The notes beneath the pieces were generated by a model. It did not search any database. It was not told the DNA's origin and saw only the letters and a list, made by a program, of their open reading frames with translations. Shown piece after piece: positions 9,614 to 19,350 of a DNA stretch of 64,000 nucleotides. The stretch covers positions 1 through 64,000 of the forward strand of contig CAKZOO010000030.1 in NCBI GenBank assembly GCA_937136455.1, read 5' to 3'. The DNA comes from an uncultured Flavobacteriaceae bacterium (GTDB taxonomy: Bacteria > Bacteroidota > Bacteroidia > Flavobacteriales > Flavobacteriaceae). Every line of letters begins with the position of its first letter. Position 1 is the first letter of the stretch. Made by a program: the position numbers and the translations under genes.

Positions 9614-10156
9614 ATGTTTAAAACTATAGAAGAATCTCAAGTAACCATCACTCAGTTGATGTTGCCATCTCATTCTAATTTCAGCGGTAAAATTCACGGG
9701 GGATTTATCTTAAATCTGATGGATCAAATTGCTTTTGCATGTGGTTCTAAGCACTCAGGTCATTACTGTGTGACAGCTTCTGTAAACAAAGTGGATTTTT
9801 TAAATCCTATTGAGGTAGGGGAACTCGTTACCTTAAAAGCTTCTGTTAATTTTACTGGTAGAACTTCTATGGTAATTGGGGTTCGAGTTGAGTCTGAAAA
9901 CATTCATACTGGTGAAGTAAAGCACTGTAACTCATCTTATTTTACAATGGTGGCTAAGGATGAAGCGGGTAACAATGTTTCAGTTCCAGGAATTATTCTA
10001 AAAACTACCTCAAATATCAGACGTTTTGCTCGTTCAGTTGCAAGACAGGAACAAGCTAAAAATCGTTCGACGGCTTTTAAGTCATCTGAGTTTAAAAAGG
10101 AACTCTATTTAGAATCCTTAAAAGATCACAATGTTCGATTAGAATTCGAAGAATAA
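9614..10156 (+). CDS. Acyl-CoA thioesterase (hotdog fold, YciA/ACOT-like)
   Basis: This 180-residue protein carries one hotdog thioesterase domain (about 8-125). It has the diagnostic segment NFSGKIHGGFILNLMDQIAF, including the catalytic-type Asp, and the second strand YCVTASVNKVDFLNPI. It hydrolyses acyl-CoA to free acid and CoA in the cytoplasm. The C-terminal 50 residues are charged and helical, somewhat longer than YciA. A possible TAnnTTTG-type box (TATTTTTG, 9566-9573) lies upstream, without a clear -33 partner. It diverges from nrdG. Confidence 0.85.
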   Translation: MFKTIEESQVTITQLMLPSHSNFSGKIHGGFILNLMDQIAFACGSKHSGHYCVTASVNKVDFLNPIEVGELVTLKASVNFTGRTSMVIGVRVESENIHTGEVKHCNSSYFTMVAKDEAGNNVSVPGIILKTTSNIRRFARSVARQEQAKNRSTAFKSSEFKKELYLESLKDHNVRLEFEE

Positions 10157-10189
10157 GACTTATATTTATAATGTCTTAGCTGTTCTTCT

Positions 10190-11356
10190 ATGAATAAAAT
10201 AACACTTGTTTTTATCAGCTTTATGGTTGTGTTGTTAGCTTCCTCTTGCGAAGGTGATGAATCGTCAACTGCTGGTATACCACTCAGTTGTTATGACGGT
10301 TTTAGGGACGGTGATGAAATAGGAGTAGATTGTGGAGGAAGTTGTGATATGGAATGTCCAGTCTATCTAAACCCAATTGGTGGTGAAATAATTTGGAGAA
10401 CGGTTCTCAAAACAGGAAATGTTTATACAATTACAAAGCCGATTATCATTCGCGAACAATCAGTATTAGAGATTCAAGCAGGAGTTACCATTAAAGTGGT
10501 TCCCCATATTGGAGCACATATTGCTATTGCACAAGGAGGTCAACTCAATTGTAACGGATCAGCAGAGGCTCCAATAGTTTTTGAGTCTTTAAGCGAGAAT
10601 CCATCTCCTGGTGATTGGGGAGGAATCCTAGCGATGGGAAAAGCTTCCACCAATAATGCGAATCACCAAATGACCACTGTTGGTAGTTATCTCTACGGTG
10701 GAATTGAAGATTATGATTACTCTCTAAAACTTAATTTTGTAAAAATTAAACACGCGGGTGAAAAAATTAATCAAGAAGTTCAAGCAGCAGTTGGACTTTA
10801 CGGGGTTGGATTTCAATCTCAGATCAATCAAGTTGAATTTTCAGAATTAGGTGGTGTTGCACTTAACATAGTAGGAGGAACACCAAATTTAAAGAAACTC
10901 TACATTCACGATGCTGTGGGTGGTATTCATTCTACCGATGGATGGAGGGGTTCTGTTGAAGAGGTGTATTTAAAAAATATTGAAAGCAGTCCCTTTGTAT
11001 TTGATAATCCAATCGATCAACTTTCTGAGCCTAAGGCTTCAGTCGTTATGGATCATATCAGTTTTGTAAGTTCGACAAAAGAGTCACTTTTCAGTTTGAG
11101 AAATGGCGGTGCTGAACTGCAATTGTCAAATTGGTATGTGAATGGTATTACTTCTTTTATGGACTTTGATAGTGATTCACAAGAGTTGATTACAAATAAT
11201 CTAATACAGGTAAGTCCTATTGAATTTGAAAATACAGCATCTAATTTTAGTATGTTGAGTCCTGAGAATCTCGATTCCTCCTTTGTAAAAATAGGAGCAT
11301 CTAATGGAGCAGGAGCAAAGGATGAGCTTCCATCTTGGCTCAATTGGATTAATTAA
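10190..11356 (+). CDS. Lipoprotein with Cys-rich motif and right-handed beta-helix
   Basis: This 388-residue surface or periplasmic lipoprotein has a signal sequence and lipobox ending at LASSC (Cys20). Next is a Bacteroidota Cys-rich motif of the form C-x-DG-x3-GDE-x-GVDCGGSC-x3-C (about 34-56). From residue 70 on there are repeated short beta strands with glycine/asparagine turns (TKPIIIREQSVLEIQAG, LNFVKIKHAG, INQVEFSELGG, LKKLYIHDAVGG), indicating a parallel beta-helix. I cannot name a function; such proteins often bind polysaccharide or form surface structures. It converges with the minus-strand operon, overlapping its last gene by 8 bp. Confidence 0.6.
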   Translation: MNKITLVFISFMVVLLASSCEGDESSTAGIPLSCYDGFRDGDEIGVDCGGSCDMECPVYLNPIGGEIIWRTVLKTGNVYTITKPIIIREQSVLEIQAGVTIKVVPHIGAHIAIAQGGQLNCNGSAEAPIVFESLSENPSPGDWGGILAMGKASTNNANHQMTTVGSYLYGGIEDYDYSLKLNFVKIKHAGEKINQEVQAAVGLYGVGFQSQINQVEFSELGGVALNIVGGTPNLKKLYIHDAVGGIHSTDGWRGSVEEVYLKNIESSPFVFDNPIDQLSEPKASVVMDHISFVSSTKESLFSLRNGGAELQLSNWYVNGITSFMDFDSDSQELITNNLIQVSPIEFENTASNFSMLSPENLDSSFVKIGASNGAGAKDELPSWLNWIN

Positions 11357-13034
11357 CTTCAAATTCTTTTACTACTGAAAAAGGCTGAAGATTGGAATCC
11401 AAACCTTGAATTCTGACCTCGAATCTTCCACTGATATCTGAACTAAATAATTGAATATTTTGAAATTCTGAAGGACTGAGCCTAGGGTTCCAATAGAGCT
11501 GCGTTCTGTAATCAGGCAAATTGCTTTTGGACTTGTGAAGTTGGTTAAAATAGGATTTTGGAGATTCCGTTAAATGAGTTTGAGGAACTGATACAGCTTT
11601 CTTGAAATAAGGGGCCTCAGGATTATTCCCAGTCATGATCAATGCACCTGCATAGGTTTTACCTCCTAGAACAAATGGTTCTGTATAAACGCGAATTTTA
11701 TCGATCATTGTTGCTGAAATATCAAACAGCTGTTGTGTATTGGCAAATACAATTCCATCAACTAATAATAAAGCATTTTCAAAACGTGGCATCATTCTAA
11801 TTTGTTTCACTCGAATAACATCTTTTTCTTGAATAGTCGTCACGGAAACTTCTGGAATGATTTCTCTAATGGTTTCTTTAAGAGTCGCAAACCTGGTGTA
11901 TTCGTTGAGGTTAAATTCAACTGAGTTGAGGCTTTTTAAAAAGCTCGTATTTGGGTTTAAGATTATAGAGTCCGGTTTGAATTCAAAGTAACTATTCTCT
12001 ATTTGATTGTAGAGACTTCTTTTGACAATGGCTGTTTTAAAGTGTGGATCTATTGACTTAAAAGTCGAAGGATAGGTTTGTTTTTTTGGTTTGGGTAGTG
12101 AGTTGAAATTGATCAGGTCTTCAATTGAATAATTGCCTTGATCCTGAATTAATACAGAAAAATCACTGTTGGCTTTTGGAGTTTGAATACTGATGGTGTT
12201 TGAGTTTTCTTCAGTAAGTCTTAATACCAATCGATCGGTACCACGTTGGCTGATCACAGCCGATTTAGCATCAAAAAAATCACTGTTGACTTGAGCCCTG
12301 ATGGTTCCTCCTCTGTGTTCTGGTAGCCATATAGAATCCTTAATTGACGTATTCTGTACGCTTTTTGAATTCCATATTTGATTGCGAATGGGATGTGGAA
12401 TAGTATCTATTTTTCGCACTGAAATGCTGTATGGAAACGAAGAAAGATTTGCTTCGTTCATGATTCTAATTCGCAGTTCAATCGAATCTCTTTTTTTGTA
12501 CTGCTTTGCCACTTCAATTGCTATGGAGTTAAATTCACCTAGCTTGGTGGGCTTGTTGTTTGAAGTTAATTCCTCAGTATTTACAGCTGTTACTTTTGCA
12601 TTGGTATAAGGATTGATGATAAATACTTCTTGAGTAAAGATTGATTGAGGTTCTTTGAGCATCCAAGCGGTATACGCCTGAATCTGATAACTTCCTGTTT
12701 TGAGTGTTGGAGGGATAAACAAGTCTCCCTGACCAAATCCATTGTTTAATGCAACTCTTTTTTCTAGAGCATTATCGCCATCTGAAGAGACGAGTCGAAC
12801 ATAGGCAACTTTGCTGAGTTCACTTGCTTTTTGAGTCGATGTATTCAGAGTGTATAAGTTGAAATAGAGATACTCAGAAGGAAAAAAACTCGTGTTATTG
12901 GTCTGTAACCAAAGGCTTTCTTTTGGAGTGTCTTTTAAGCTTTGTCGAACCTCATCTGTGAGAACAACTTGTTGTGCAATGCTGGAATAGCTTAAAAATG
13001 CAAACAGGATGATATGTAATACGCTAATCTTCAT
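11349..13034 (-). CDS. MG2/TonB-plug-like outer-membrane-associated protein of a receptor operon
   Basis: This 561-residue secreted protein (signal peptide ending near SSIAQ) has an alpha-2-macroglobulin MG2-like beta domain in its first 150 residues (SLWLQTNNTSFFPSEYLYF, GDLFIPPTLKTGSYQIQAYT). Near residues 420-470 is a TonB-plug-like segment (LLLVDGIVFANTQQLFD, MIDKIRVYTEPFVLGGKTY). Proteins of this build accompany TonB receptors and DUF4249 lipoproteins in Bacteroidota. The first ATG is at 13034; the codon before it is TTG. Its start overlaps the end of the DUF4249 gene by 11 bp. It probably forms part of an outer-membrane uptake or export complex; the ligand is unknown. Confidence 0.6.
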   Translation of the reverse strand: MKISVLHIILFAFLSYSSIAQQVVLTDEVRQSLKDTPKESLWLQTNNTSFFPSEYLYFNLYTLNTSTQKASELSKVAYVRLVSSDGDNALEKRVALNNGFGQGDLFIPPTLKTGSYQIQAYTAWMLKEPQSIFTQEVFIINPYTNAKVTAVNTEELTSNNKPTKLGEFNSIAIEVAKQYKKRDSIELRIRIMNEANLSSFPYSISVRKIDTIPHPIRNQIWNSKSVQNTSIKDSIWLPEHRGGTIRAQVNSDFFDAKSAVISQRGTDRLVLRLTEENSNTISIQTPKANSDFSVLIQDQGNYSIEDLINFNSLPKPKKQTYPSTFKSIDPHFKTAIVKRSLYNQIENSYFEFKPDSIILNPNTSFLKSLNSVEFNLNEYTRFATLKETIREIIPEVSVTTIQEKDVIRVKQIRMMPRFENALLLVDGIVFANTQQLFDISATMIDKIRVYTEPFVLGGKTYAGALIMTGNNPEAPYFKKAVSVPQTHLTESPKSYFNQLHKSKSNLPDYRTQLYWNPRLSPSEFQNIQLFSSDISGRFEVRIQGLDSNLQPFSVVKEFEVN

Positions 13035-14241
13035 CAATCCAAAATTCAGGTTTTATATTCGAACCTGTTCTCGTACAATCACCACAGTAGGGCAGCACCA
13101 TGACAAATGGCCCCGCTTCTCCAGGAAGTGTCGACGAAAAATAGATTAATGCATCTGATTTAATAGCTTCTAAAAGAGGTCGCTCTCCCTGTCTTCCACT
13201 AATCGAAGGAATGGATGTTGGGCAGGCATAAAAATAGGGAGGTCTATTTCCTTCAGGATAAAAGTCTCTATAATCGACAAAAATTCTTTTGGTATCGACT
13301 CCAGAAACTTCAAAATAACCCAAAACAATTTCATCGGTATTGGATTCCGAATAAATATTGCTATTAATAAGTCCTGGTTGTGATTGCGTAAACACTGTTG
13401 AAGAGGCATCAGAGATTTCTTTTAGAGCCTGGTAATAGGCATAGGTTTCATTATCGAGTGCGTATTGTTTTACCTCAATGCTATAGCGATGCATTCCTTT
13501 GGGATCTAATTTTCTAAGGAATTGAATAGGGTATTCAATAATTTCATCAGACTGATAATTATGAGTATCGACTAGGTTAATGTTTGTGGATTTGTAGGTT
13601 CCATAACAAACGCGTTCTTCTGTTTCTCTTAGAATGGCTCTAACATCAACTGTGTGAAAGCCTTCTGCAAAAATGATCGCGTCAAAGGCACTCCAATAGG
13701 GGGCAATAATCTTATAGGTTTCTTCAAAATCAATACGGTAATAATTACCTGTGGAATTGGAATTACTCGCACTTAATTTAAAAGACAATCCTTCTTCCTG
13801 ATCCTCGTTCAAGTCCTCCTTGGCATGAAATTCATCAATATGGACTGATCCAGCCAATTGTTTGGCTTCAGATCGATAGGTCTTGCCATTTCTGGTTGTT
13901 ATATGCAAAGTATAAGAGGTGCCTTTGGTTGCTTTAAAAGCATTAATTGAAGTATAGGTCCCCAATTCTAATTCTTCAAATTCGAATTCACTACCATCAT
14001 CAGTAATGACTTTTACTTTAGCTGCAGCTTCAACGGGTGCCTCTCTTAAATTAAAAGCGTAAGTTCTCGATAAGCTAATTTCTTGATGTTTGTATTCATC
14101 GGTTAAAATAGCGTGAACCACTAAAGAACTTATTTCATTTTCGATGTCAATATTGACTTCCTCTACACAGGAGAAGAGTGTCAATACCAGTCCCAAGCTC
14201 CAAAATGCCTTCATCCATCGATATGTTTGCGCTTTTTTCAT
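13024..14241 (-). CDS. DUF4249-type outer-membrane lipoprotein
   Basis: This 405-residue lipoprotein (lipobox LTLFSC, Cys25) has the features of DUF4249: the opening CVEEVNIDIENEISSLVVHA, the AKVKVITDDGSEFEFEE strands, and a C-terminal Cys-rich end (YFYACPTS, LPYCGDCTRT). DUF4249 proteins are encoded next to TonB receptors, as here (1-bp gap to the receptor upstream). They are thought to act as surface or periplasmic partners of the receptor, but no ligand is established. The downstream gene overlaps it. Confidence 0.75.
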   Translation of the reverse strand: MKKAQTYRWMKAFWSLGLVLTLFSCVEEVNIDIENEISSLVVHAILTDEYKHQEISLSRTYAFNLREAPVEAAAKVKVITDDGSEFEFEELELGTYTSINAFKATKGTSYTLHITTRNGKTYRSEAKQLAGSVHIDEFHAKEDLNEDQEEGLSFKLSASNSNSTGNYYRIDFEETYKIIAPYWSAFDAIIFAEGFHTVDVRAILRETEERVCYGTYKSTNINLVDTHNYQSDEIIEYPIQFLRKLDPKGMHRYSIEVKQYALDNETYAYYQALKEISDASSTVFTQSQPGLINSNIYSESNTDEIVLGYFEVSGVDTKRIFVDYRDFYPEGNRPPYFYACPTSIPSISGRQGERPLLEAIKSDALIYFSSTLPGEAGPFVMVLPYCGDCTRTGSNIKPEFWIDED

Positions 14242-14242
14242 C

Positions 14243-16993
14243 TTAGAATTTTAAATTATAGGAAATGGATGGAATTGATCTTGCAAAGATAGAGACTTGA
14301 TAGGCTCTAATTCTGTTGTCTTCATTGACAAAAAACATGGAATAAGGATTGTTTCTGCCTAAAAGATTATAGATGGATACACTCCAAAAACTATGAGCGA
14401 CCTTATTGAGTTTATGATTTCCTTCTACGTTAAATCCGAGATCTAATCGAATGTAGTTAGGGATTCTGTATTTATTTCTACTACTGTAGGTCACATAGGT
14501 CACACCATCTAAGTCATATTTTCCAGTGGGGAAGGTAATGGGTCTTCCACTTTGATAGGTAAAGTTTGATGAAAAACTAAATCTTCTTGTGAGTTTGTAG
14601 TTAGCGACCACACTTAAATCATGGGGTTTGTCAAAGTTTGAAGGGAAGTATTCACCCTGATTGATGCGCTCATAAGGGAATTTGCTGTCCAATTGAATCA
14701 TCGATCTGGAATAGGTGTAAGCAATCCATCCATTGAGATCCCCTTGATTTTTGCGAATCATCATTTCAGCTCCATAAGCTTTACCATCTCCTTGAAGAAT
14801 TTGAGTTTCAATAGCGGGAACTAATTGAGTGTTTGCTCCTGTTTTCAGATCGGTTAAGTTTTGGTATTTTTTGTAATAAAGATCAAAAGTCAAATCGAAG
14901 TTGTTGTCCTTTTGCTTAAAGGAATAGCCTAGCGATGCTTGCTGAGCTTCTTGTGGTTTTACATATCTGTTGGATAGTCTCCAGGAGTCAAAAGGAGAAG
15001 CAGCTGTATTGTTGCTCAAGGTGTGTAAAAATTGATAGGCATTGTTGATTCCTATTTTGATGGAAGATCGCTCCGTTAATAAATAACGAGTACTCAATCG
15101 AACTTCAGTTCCTACAAAGCTTGATTCTAACTGACCCTTTTCTACCGTAGAGGTATTGATGATACTAGATTTTGATTTTGGAAAGTTGGCATCGTACTCA
15201 TTGATTTGATAGGGTCCAAATGAGAGGTAATAGGGGATTCGAACGACAGCATTGAGTTGAAATTTCTTATTGAGATCCCAAACATCAGAAAGAAAAAGCG
15301 CACCCTCTAAGGCCTGCTCAGAATTGAGATTGATTTGTCCGATGCGATCCAGCTCAGTTCTAGGACTTAAAGTTCCTGGTTGTATTTTGTAGAGGGTATT
15401 GGTGTTTCCCAGTTCGATACGATGTTTTTCGCGAAGGTATTTAGAAAGCGATGCCATGAGATTGACTTGACTCAACCCATAATCTTGAATGAATCCATTT
15501 TGTGCATTTCCAGTATAATCGATTTGATGTCTGTAATCCGAAAAAGAACTATTAAGTCTAAAAATGTTCTTTTTGAGATTCTTACGAATACCTGCACTGA
15601 GCATTAAATTGGTGTAAGAGAATAAAGAATCCACAGTGGCGTTAAATTGATCCTTGGAATAATAAGTAGTAATGTTTAGCTCTGAATCATTTTCGGTTTC
15701 AAAGTGAAACTTATTGACCACATCAAAGAAATTGGCCTTGTTGTTTTTTAGGTTTTCATCTTTGAGTTTTTTTAAGATCCAATCCGAATAAACCCCTCGA
15801 ATTCCTGTAAGCATTGAAGATTTCCCTTTCTTTATAGGAGTTTGAACGGTTCCGTTAAAAGTGATGGGGCCTAGGGATATTTCACCATGAACTTCTTCCA
15901 AATCTGCATTCTTGGTTTGAATATCAAAAACAGAAGAGAGTCTTCCGCCGTATGAAGCTGGAATACTTCCTTTGTAGATATTTAATTGTCCGATTGCAAT
16001 GGGATTAAGTGCCTGAAAGATACCAAAAAAGTGCGTAGGATTGTACAACACCCCTCCGTCTAATAAATTGAGGTTTTGATCAGGTTTTCCTCCCCTAACA
16101 TTGAGTCCTGTGGCGCCTTCTCCGGCAGAACTGATTCCAGGAAGTGCGGCAGCTACTTTTAAAACATCTCTTTCGCCTAATACTAAGGGGATGGTCTTCG
16201 ATTCTTCTACATCGATATTTTCAGCTCCAGTTTCACTAGAGTTAATTTGATTAATTCGATTTCCACTAAGGACCACCTCTTCGAGTGCCTCAACTGCTTC
16301 GTTGAGTTTTAGTTGAATACTTCCGTCACTGTAAACGGTAATGGGTTGTTCTATTGACTGGTAGGCCGCTGCAGAAATACTCAATACATAATCTCCTCTT
16401 GACAATCGCAATTGAAAAGCGCCTTGTTCATCAGATTGGCTGTAGGTACTAGTATTTTTAACAGCGATAACCGCTTCTCTAATTGGGGATTGAGAATCGC
16501 TCTGTAGAATGCTTCCACTAATGTCTAACCAGTATTTAGAAGCAGATGCCCCTTGTTTGCCAATTGTGATATTCTTTATTGAACTAGTTTGTTGTAGTGA
16601 TGATTTATCAACAAGACTTGGACTAACAATAGTGGGTGTTTCTTTGTCTTTTTCTATTGCGATTTCTTGGAAAAACCCTTCAGCTAATTCATCGTATATC
16701 TTTTTATATCTCGTAATGATGATGGTAGATGCATCCAATAGGTAATAGTTAAATTCAGTATCAACAAATAAGCTGTCTAAGACTTCTTGAATCGACTTAT
16801 TTTTTAATTCAATACTCATAGGAGTATCCTCAAACCAAGATTCAGCAAATCGAATTTGATAATCAGTCTCATTGTTAATCCTACTGAGTATGGATGCAAG
16901 GGGTTGATTTTCAAAATGAAAACTGTAGTTCTTTTCTTGAGCATGAACAGCAAAAGAGAGCAACATCAATCCTATGTACACAAGTTTTTTCAA
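14243..16993 (-). CDS. TonB-dependent outer-membrane receptor with N-terminal STN domain
   Basis: This 916-residue receptor has, in order, a signal peptide (ending AVHAQ), an STN/secretin-type domain (about 25-95, FHFENQPLASILSRINNETDY), a carboxypeptidase-D-like beta domain (about 150-235), a plug (about 255-370, LNVRGGKPDQNLNLLDGGVLY) and a 22-strand barrel. STN domains usually contact anti-sigma factors, but no sigma/anti-sigma pair is encoded nearby. The start appears to be TTG at 16993, because an in-frame stop lies two codons upstream and the next ATG would destroy the signal peptide. That TTG overlaps the stop of the upstream gene, so translation is probably coupled. The substrate is unknown. 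Confidence 0.85.
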   Translation of the reverse strand: MKKLVYIGLMLLSFAVHAQEKNYSFHFENQPLASILSRINNETDYQIRFAESWFEDTPMSIELKNKSIQEVLDSLFVDTEFNYYLLDASTIIITRYKKIYDELAEGFFQEIAIEKDKETPTIVSPSLVDKSSLQQTSSIKNITIGKQGASASKYWLDISGSILQSDSQSPIREAVIAVKNTSTYSQSDEQGAFQLRLSRGDYVLSISAAAYQSIEQPITVYSDGSIQLKLNEAVEALEEVVLSGNRINQINSSETGAENIDVEESKTIPLVLGERDVLKVAAALPGISSAGEGATGLNVRGGKPDQNLNLLDGGVLYNPTHFFGIFQALNPIAIGQLNIYKGSIPASYGGRLSSVFDIQTKNADLEEVHGEISLGPITFNGTVQTPIKKGKSSMLTGIRGVYSDWILKKLKDENLKNNKANFFDVVNKFHFETENDSELNITTYYSKDQFNATVDSLFSYTNLMLSAGIRKNLKKNIFRLNSSFSDYRHQIDYTGNAQNGFIQDYGLSQVNLMASLSKYLREKHRIELGNTNTLYKIQPGTLSPRTELDRIGQINLNSEQALEGALFLSDVWDLNKKFQLNAVVRIPYYLSFGPYQINEYDANFPKSKSSIINTSTVEKGQLESSFVGTEVRLSTRYLLTERSSIKIGINNAYQFLHTLSNNTAASPFDSWRLSNRYVKPQEAQQASLGYSFKQKDNNFDLTFDLYYKKYQNLTDLKTGANTQLVPAIETQILQGDGKAYGAEMMIRKNQGDLNGWIAYTYSRSMIQLDSKFPYERINQGEYFPSNFDKPHDLSVVANYKLTRRFSFSSNFTYQSGRPITFPTGKYDLDGVTYVTYSSRNKYRIPNYIRLDLGFNVEGNHKLNKVAHSFWSVSIYNLLGRNNPYSMFFVNEDNRIRAYQVSIFARSIPSISYNLKF

Positions 16994-17712
16994 GTGGATT
17001 TAAGGAAATTAAGCAGTGATTTTAAATAAGATGATGCATCAGTTTTCTTTCTCGTTCTCCATTCTTTACTCCAATTTTTGATAGTTGAGCTCCAATTGGG
17101 ATAGAAGTGCTCTATTTTAACAGTATCGGATCGCTGCCAGCCCTTGTTGTCAAAAACAAATAAGGTTTCTTTGGGGTTGAATTCGTAATACCCCACCTTG
17201 TCATCCATTCTAAAACTCGATGTTTTTTGATGATATACCCATAGTTCTTTGCCTAGAAAAGTATCGATATATTCTAAAAGGAAGTCTTGATTGTCGATTC
17301 GATGTTTTACAAAAATAGATCCGTCAATCTTAAAGGCATTGACCCTGTTCATGTCAATAGCAATGAGGGTAACCCCATCTGAATTCGGATGGTAAAGGGC
17401 TATTTGTTGTTCGTGTAAATCGAATTTGAATTGGAGCTTACTGTAGTGATCACTGTCGAAAATAACAGAACCCTCTAAGAGCTCATAATCTCTAAAATAT
17501 TTGTGTTTGTTGTTGAGGATTCTGTGATTGTCGAAATAGCGTTTCCCTTGAAATAATTCTAAATAAAGAGAGGCGTTTTTCAAATCGGCCCATGAATAAT
17601 CTGGGGTAGTAAAGTATTGTCTTTGTGCATACCCTTGGGAGCTAATACTAAAGAGAACACAGCAAAGTATTAGATTAAAACTCAAATAGGGTCTCATAAA
17701 AATTGATCTCAT
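16990..17712 (-). CDS. Unknown secreted protein, first gene of the TonB/DUF4249 operon
   Basis: I do not recognise a family. Starting from the ATG at 17712 (or 17697) gives about 240 residues with a clean signal peptide ending SSQGYAQ. The open frame extends upstream to 17817, but that extension would overlap the carboxylesterase gene and bury the signal peptide. The mature part is rich in aromatic and charged residues, with motifs such as YLELFQGKRYFDN and VFDNKGWQRSDTVKIEHFYPNW, and probably folds as beta sheet. It overlaps the TonB receptor start by 4 bp, so it belongs to the same receptor operon and likely helps that system in the periplasm or outer membrane. Confidence 0.5.
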   Translation of the reverse strand: MRSIFMRPYLSFNLILCCVLFSISSQGYAQRQYFTTPDYSWADLKNASLYLELFQGKRYFDNHRILNNKHKYFRDYELLEGSVIFDSDHYSKLQFKFDLHEQQIALYHPNSDGVTLIAIDMNRVNAFKIDGSIFVKHRIDNQDFLLEYIDTFLGKELWVYHQKTSSFRMDDKVGYYEFNPKETLFVFDNKGWQRSDTVKIEHFYPNWSSTIKNWSKEWRTRKKTDASSYLKSLLNFLKST

Positions 17713-17737
17713 AGGGTATGCATTAAAGATAGTATTT

Positions 17738-19294
17738 CTATTGATACAAATAGAGGTTTTCATAAAAGAATTGAAGACGTTTTGCATCGTGAAGTGCTTT
17801 GGAATTCGATTTCTCATCCAAAAACATCACTTGATGGTTTTCTGAATCAAATGACTTCCAAATTGGCAGATTTTCTCCATTGGGATTTCCAGTTTTTGCA
17901 AAATTGGTCCAATAAGAACTCATTTGTTCACTTAATTGACGGTCACTCTGCTCCCAGGGCCTGTTGACCTTATCAAGGGTGGCGAGTGCATAAGGAACTT
18001 CTGCTGTGTGAAAAGCTTTAAAGCCAACATAGGCTCCTTCTGCGGGAACATCTCTTGTAAATCGATATACGTAAACAGGCTGATTTTGTGAGGCCATGAT
18101 TTGAGCTAGGGTATAGTTTTGAGAACCAAAAAGTTGATCTCTTGCTAAATCAGCTACAGAATTCTTGAGCTCTTCTTCACTTGAAGAAGGGTAAAGACGA
18201 TTCATATCATCAGCTAGTGCTCCATAATTTGATTTTAAAGATTCTTTAAAGGAATCCATTGTCGGAGGTGGACCATAAGCTAAACCTTCATTTTCATTCC
18301 ATCCGGTAAGAAGTGCCACAGGATTATTCTCTCCTTCTTTAAATAGTTCAGCAGGACTTTTAGGTATCACATATCCATCGATATTTGGGGCTAGACGCAC
18401 GCTTGCTGTAAGTAGTTTTTCTGCCGGCAAAGTTCTTAATTCTTTGAGCGAAGAAACCTCAAATTGTTTTGCTATAGCCAGTCCAGTTTTTTCAGCAGTT
18501 GAAAGGGTGTTTGCAAAGGCAGAAGAACTAGTAGGAGCTAAAGGTAGAATCCCTGCACCGCTTTGAGGAATGGCCTTATGGAATAATCCCTTAGCCAGAG
18601 GAGAAGCGATTAAGTACGACACGCTCATCGATCCAGCTGATTGTCCAGCAATGGTAATATTATTTGGATCTCCACCGAAGTTTTCGATATTGGCTTTAAC
18701 CCATTTTAGCGCGGCAATTTGATCGAGCAGACCGTAGTTTCCAGAAGTGTTGTTGGGTGACTCAGCTGTGAGCTCTGGATGTGCTAAAAACCCAAAAACC
18801 CCTTCTCTGTAATTGATACTGACGTAAACAACATCTTTTTTTGCAAATTCTGTACCATCATAGATGGGAACCGATCCTGAGCCAGAGGTAAATCCTCCAC
18901 CATTAATCCATAACACAACAGCTTTCTTGTCATCAGTTGTCTTAGCAGTAGTCCAAACATTGAGATATAGGCAGTCTTCGCTGATAGGGGCAGCTGGTAT
19001 TAAAAATTCTTCAGACCACATAAAAAATGCCTGTGGGGAAGCCTGCATAGGACTCGGACCAAATTTGGTGCAATCGAGTGTTCCTTTCCACGGAGATTTT
19101 GGCTGAGGTGCCTTCCATCGAAGCTCATCAATAGGTGTCTCAGCATAAGGGATTCCCTTAAAACTTAGAACATCTCCATCTATTGATCCATTAATCAATC
19201 CTTGCTCTACTTGAACTTGAGTGTTGATTGGATGATTGTTGCTACAAGAGTAGCTAAATCCAATAATTACTATTAGAAGTACTAGTCGTTTCAT
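17738..19294 (-). CDS. Type B carboxylesterase, lipoprotein
   Basis: This 518-residue alpha/beta hydrolase of the carboxylesterase type B family has nucleophile Ser219 in TIAGQSAGSMS, the oxyanion-hole NGGGF (131-135), and the signature EDCLYLNVW (106-114). A lipobox (FSYSC, Cys17) anchors it in a membrane facing the periplasm or outside. It hydrolyses carboxylic esters, plausibly acyl or aryl esters on plant- or alga-derived glycosides given the sugar genes that follow. A second member of the same family lies 56 bp upstream on the same strand. The two share family but differ clearly in sequence, so they are not a recent tandem duplication. Confidence 0.88.
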   Translation of the reverse strand: MKRLVLLIVIIGFSYSCSNNHPINTQVQVEQGLINGSIDGDVLSFKGIPYAETPIDELRWKAPQPKSPWKGTLDCTKFGPSPMQASPQAFFMWSEEFLIPAAPISEDCLYLNVWTTAKTTDDKKAVVLWINGGGFTSGSGSVPIYDGTEFAKKDVVYVSINYREGVFGFLAHPELTAESPNNTSGNYGLLDQIAALKWVKANIENFGGDPNNITIAGQSAGSMSVSYLIASPLAKGLFHKAIPQSGAGILPLAPTSSSAFANTLSTAEKTGLAIAKQFEVSSLKELRTLPAEKLLTASVRLAPNIDGYVIPKSPAELFKEGENNPVALLTGWNENEGLAYGPPPTMDSFKESLKSNYGALADDMNRLYPSSSEEELKNSVADLARDQLFGSQNYTLAQIMASQNQPVYVYRFTRDVPAEGAYVGFKAFHTAEVPYALATLDKVNRPWEQSDRQLSEQMSSYWTNFAKTGNPNGENLPIWKSFDSENHQVMFLDEKSNSKALHDAKRLQFFYENLYLYQ

Positions 19295-19350
19295 AATTGA
19301 ATCCTAAAAGAAAACAATGCTCAATCGAGCCTTGTTTAAAAGTTGTGGTA

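Noticed and set aside
17713..17817. Extended start of the unknown protein at 16990
   Set aside because: It overlaps the carboxylesterase gene and moves the signal peptide 35 residues inside.
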